From positions 1 through 7,640 of the forward strand of contig JAUVJM010000067.1 of assembly GCA_030596585.1 (NCBI GenBank): a DNA stretch of 7,640 nt, given 5' to 3'. A program made the position numbers and the translations under genes. This DNA is from a bacterium. Its GTDB lineage: Bacteria; NPL-UPA2; JAUVJM01. This document shows, piece by piece, positions 5,910 through 7,640 of this stretch; within the stretch, counting starts at the first letter, position 1; every line of letters begins with the position of its first letter. The notes beneath the pieces are model-generated. The model saw nothing but the letters and a program-made list of their open reading frames with translations, was not told the DNA's origin and did not search any database.

Positions 5910-5933
5910 GGAGGCAGGCATAAGCCTGCCTCC
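5910..5933. other. Perfect 10-bp stem-loop just upstream of the DUF3450-like gene
   Basis: The arms GGAGGCAGGC and GCCTGCCTCC enclose a 4-nt loop (ATAA on plus, TTAT in the mRNA). It ends a few bases before the AGGA ribosome binding site of the next gene. No U-run follows in the transcript, so it looks more like an mRNA-stabilising or processing hairpin, or a mobile palindrome, than a terminator. The transcript may be cut or protected here, separating receptor from motor expression. Confidence 0.7.
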
Positions 5934-5940
5934 TGAAACA

Positions 5941-5962
5941 GGGCGGGCAAGCCCGCCCCTAC
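5941..5962 (-). repeat. 22-nt palindromic unit, GC-rich copy after the receptor gene
   Basis: The head is GTAG, followed by a 7-bp stem GGGCGGG/CCCGCCC with loop CTTG (minus strand). It starts one base past the receptor stop codon. It has the same length, GTAG head and CTTG loop as the copy at 3713-3734, with an unrelated stem sequence, so the shape rather than the sequence is conserved. Confidence 0.65.
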
Positions 5963-5963
5963 G

Positions 5964-7640
5964 TTAGAAGTTTACCTTCATACCCCCATAAACATACCTG
6001 CCGGTCAAGGGAGCGTAGGCATACGCCGCATCCTGCGCAACGGCGTATCTTTTTTCCTGGACATAGTCGAAAATATTGTCAACGCCGAAAAACATTGAGT
6101 ATCTTCCGTCCTTGAATTCCTTATCTACTCTGAGGTCCCATGCACTGTAGCTCGGGGTTCTGTCAATTCCCTGCTCAACTTTATTCTCAATATACTGCTT
6201 TCCCGTGAACTTTCCTCCAAAATTGACTCTGACCCCATATACCGGATAGAGATACTCCAGACGAATGAGACCCGTCAATTCCGGAACTCGCATGACATGT
6301 TCAGAGCTATCGTCATATACAGATTGTCCCTCCTTGAATTGCGCATCTGTGGATGCCAATCCCAGCTTGAGGGAAAGAGGTTCAGAAACCCGGATTACGG
6401 CATTTGCCTCCACCCCTTGAGTATAGGCATCAGGACCGTTCTTGAGAATCCAATCATAGCCTGCCGGCGCTCCGACTGTAGTAAGGATTATTTTCTTGTC
6501 CATATCCGTCCTGAACAGGTTAAGCCCCAGAGTGCAAATGTCGTGGTAGTATTCCACACCGAGGGAACAGCTTAGGGATTTCTCCGATTCAAGCTGTGAA
6601 TCCCTGTAGATAGCAGGTGCCGTAGGGCAAACATGCAGCTGCTGGGCAAAAAGGTAAGGGACTTTGAATCCCTGACCAATGCTCGCCCGCAGGACAAATC
6701 TTTCCGCTGCATTCCACTTTGCTCCCACCCTGAGACTCAAAGCCCGGTCATCAAGATAAGAGCTGTTTATGTCATCGTATCGGAACCCGGATACCAAATC
6801 AAGGTTTTCCGAAACCTCAATCTCATCCTGAAAATAGATTCCAGTACTCTTAGAATCTCTATCTGGAGAAGCAATCTGATTAACAGCCTCCCTGAGTTTC
6901 TCATCTTGATAGGTTATGCCGCCGGTCAGGACATGTTTGCCCCCAAGAAACGGGCGTGAATAGTCGGCATCTATCGTACGTATATCCTCATCAGCATCAT
7001 TGTGTAAAGCAGGTGTTACTAAATTTCTCTCGTGGGTTGAGGCACTAAAGTTAAGGTTGAAGACACCGCCTTCCCCGAAAAGCGCCCTGTAGCCGGCTCC
7101 ATATTCGTAGTGTTGAGTTTCTATTTCACAAGGAAGAGCCGGCATCGGCCCGAACTCTCTTTCCTCGTAAAACTCTCTTCCGAACAAAGTCAGCCTATGG
7201 TTATCATCAAGGAAATAGAAGCGGGTTTTGAGAGACAGGTTCCTGTTGTTGCGGGCAGCTTTATCCGACCAATTGTCTTCGTTCTCGTCAACGGCATCGG
7301 ATTCGCTTTTGTGCACAGAGATAACTCCGGCGATGTTGCCTTTTCGTCCGGACATACTTGAGGATACATCGTAAGTCTCATAATTACCAAAACCGGTCCC
7401 AAAACTAAATTCCGGTTTATCCTCACGCGGTTCCTTAGTGATAATATTTATCACCCCGCCTATCGCATTGGCGCCGTAGAGACTTGAGGACGAGCCCTTA
7501 ATTACCTCAATTCTTTCAATATCCTCAGCCAAGATCTGCTCAAGACCATAGACATTCATAACCGAACCAAGGACAGGCTGTCCGTCTATAAGTATCTGGT
7601 TATAGTCGGTGTCAAGTCCCTGCACCCAGAGGCTCGAGTA
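5964..7640 (-). CDS. TonB-dependent outer-membrane receptor, N-terminus outside window
   Basis: 558 residues are visible, open to the window edge. The signal peptide, TonB box and first part of the plug are missing. The start-like GTG at 7625 is internal: YSSLW precedes it in frame and the plug motif VQGLDTDYNQILIDGQPVLG spans it. Plug hallmarks follow at residues 42-69 (ERIEVIKGSSSSLYGANAIG, then GVINIITK). The rest is an alternating beta-barrel pattern with YSAWDLRVDKEF and GVDNIFD near the end and a terminal phenylalanine, the usual BAM insertion signal. The protein would import a scarce ligand across the outer membrane using TonB. It belongs to the broad BtuB/FepA/CirA-like group, but the substrate cannot be read from the barrel. 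Its position upstream of a complete ton motor suggests a dedicated partner. The gene ends in TAA at 5966-5964. Confidence 0.95.
   Translation of the reverse strand, partial: YSSLWVQGLDTDYNQILIDGQPVLGSVMNVYGLEQILAEDIERIEVIKGSSSSLYGANAIGGVINIITKEPREDKPEFSFGTGFGNYETYDVSSSMSGRKGNIAGVISVHKSESDAVDENEDNWSDKAARNNRNLSLKTRFYFLDDNHRLTLFGREFYEEREFGPMPALPCEIETQHYEYGAGYRALFGEGGVFNLNFSASTHERNLVTPALHNDADEDIRTIDADYSRPFLGGKHVLTGGITYQDEKLREAVNQIASPDRDSKSTGIYFQDEIEVSENLDLVSGFRYDDINSSYLDDRALSLRVGAKWNAAERFVLRASIGQGFKVPYLFAQQLHVCPTAPAIYRDSQLESEKSLSCSLGVEYYHDICTLGLNLFRTDMDKKIILTTVGAPAGYDWILKNGPDAYTQGVEANAVIRVSEPLSLKLGLASTDAQFKEGQSVYDDSSEHVMRVPELTGLIRLEYLYPVYGVRVNFGGKFTGKQYIENKVEQGIDRTPSYSAWDLRVDKEFKDGRYSMFFGVDNIFDYVQEKRYAVAQDAAYAYAPLTGRYVYGGMKVNF

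Overview
This window comes from a diderm (Gram-negative-type) bacterium. It encodes an outer-membrane TonB-dependent receptor and a complete TonB2/TtpC-type energising machine. Every convincing gene lies on the minus strand, so the window reads from right to left. Base composition is balanced, and the spacers carry families of short palindromic repeats like those seen in many uncultivated environmental lineages. The leftmost gene resembles the zinc-binding MTHFR C-terminal (MetV-like) proteins of anaerobes with C1/Wood-Ljungdahl metabolism. An anaerobic environmental bacterium fits, but the phylum cannot be named from this sequence.

Layout in transcription order: (1) 7640-5964, a TonB-dependent receptor whose N-terminus lies outside the window; (2) 5963-5896, a spacer with two strong hairpins; (3) 5895-5128, a secreted coiled-coil DUF3450-like protein; (4) 5128-3737, a TtpC-type ExbB with a signal peptide and a large periplasmic coiled-coil domain; (5) 3736-3542, a 195-bp spacer packed with degenerate palindromes; (6) 3541-2912, a second, ordinary ExbB; (7) 2888-2487, ExbD; (8) 2485-1847, a TonB2-type TonB; (9) 1860-574, a secreted TPR protein; (10) 573-435, a spacer with a strong extended -10 promoter; (11) 434-1, the N-terminal part of the MetV-like protein.

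The order DUF3450, TtpC, ExbB2, ExbD2, TonB2, TPR matches the TonB2 clusters known in Vibrio and Shewanella. In such systems the inner-membrane ExbB/ExbD motor uses the proton gradient to drive TonB. TonB then pulls on the plug of the outer-membrane receptor so that a bound ligand, such as an iron chelate or corrinoid, enters the periplasm. TtpC, DUF3450 and TPR proteins are accessory parts, and at least TtpC is needed for TonB2 function in Vibrio. Here a receptor heads the cluster, so the machine may serve it in particular. Gene junctions are tight (1-nt and 14-nt overlaps, and a 1-nt gap), which indicates one translationally coupled operon.

The least expected structure is a 22-nt repeat family with five copies, four in the 195-bp spacer and one after the receptor. 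Each copy has a GTAG-like head followed by a variable but mostly self-complementary hairpin with a CTTG or TTTA loop. No 300-base stretch lacks a gene, and no CRISPR array, tRNA, rRNA or transposase gene was seen.
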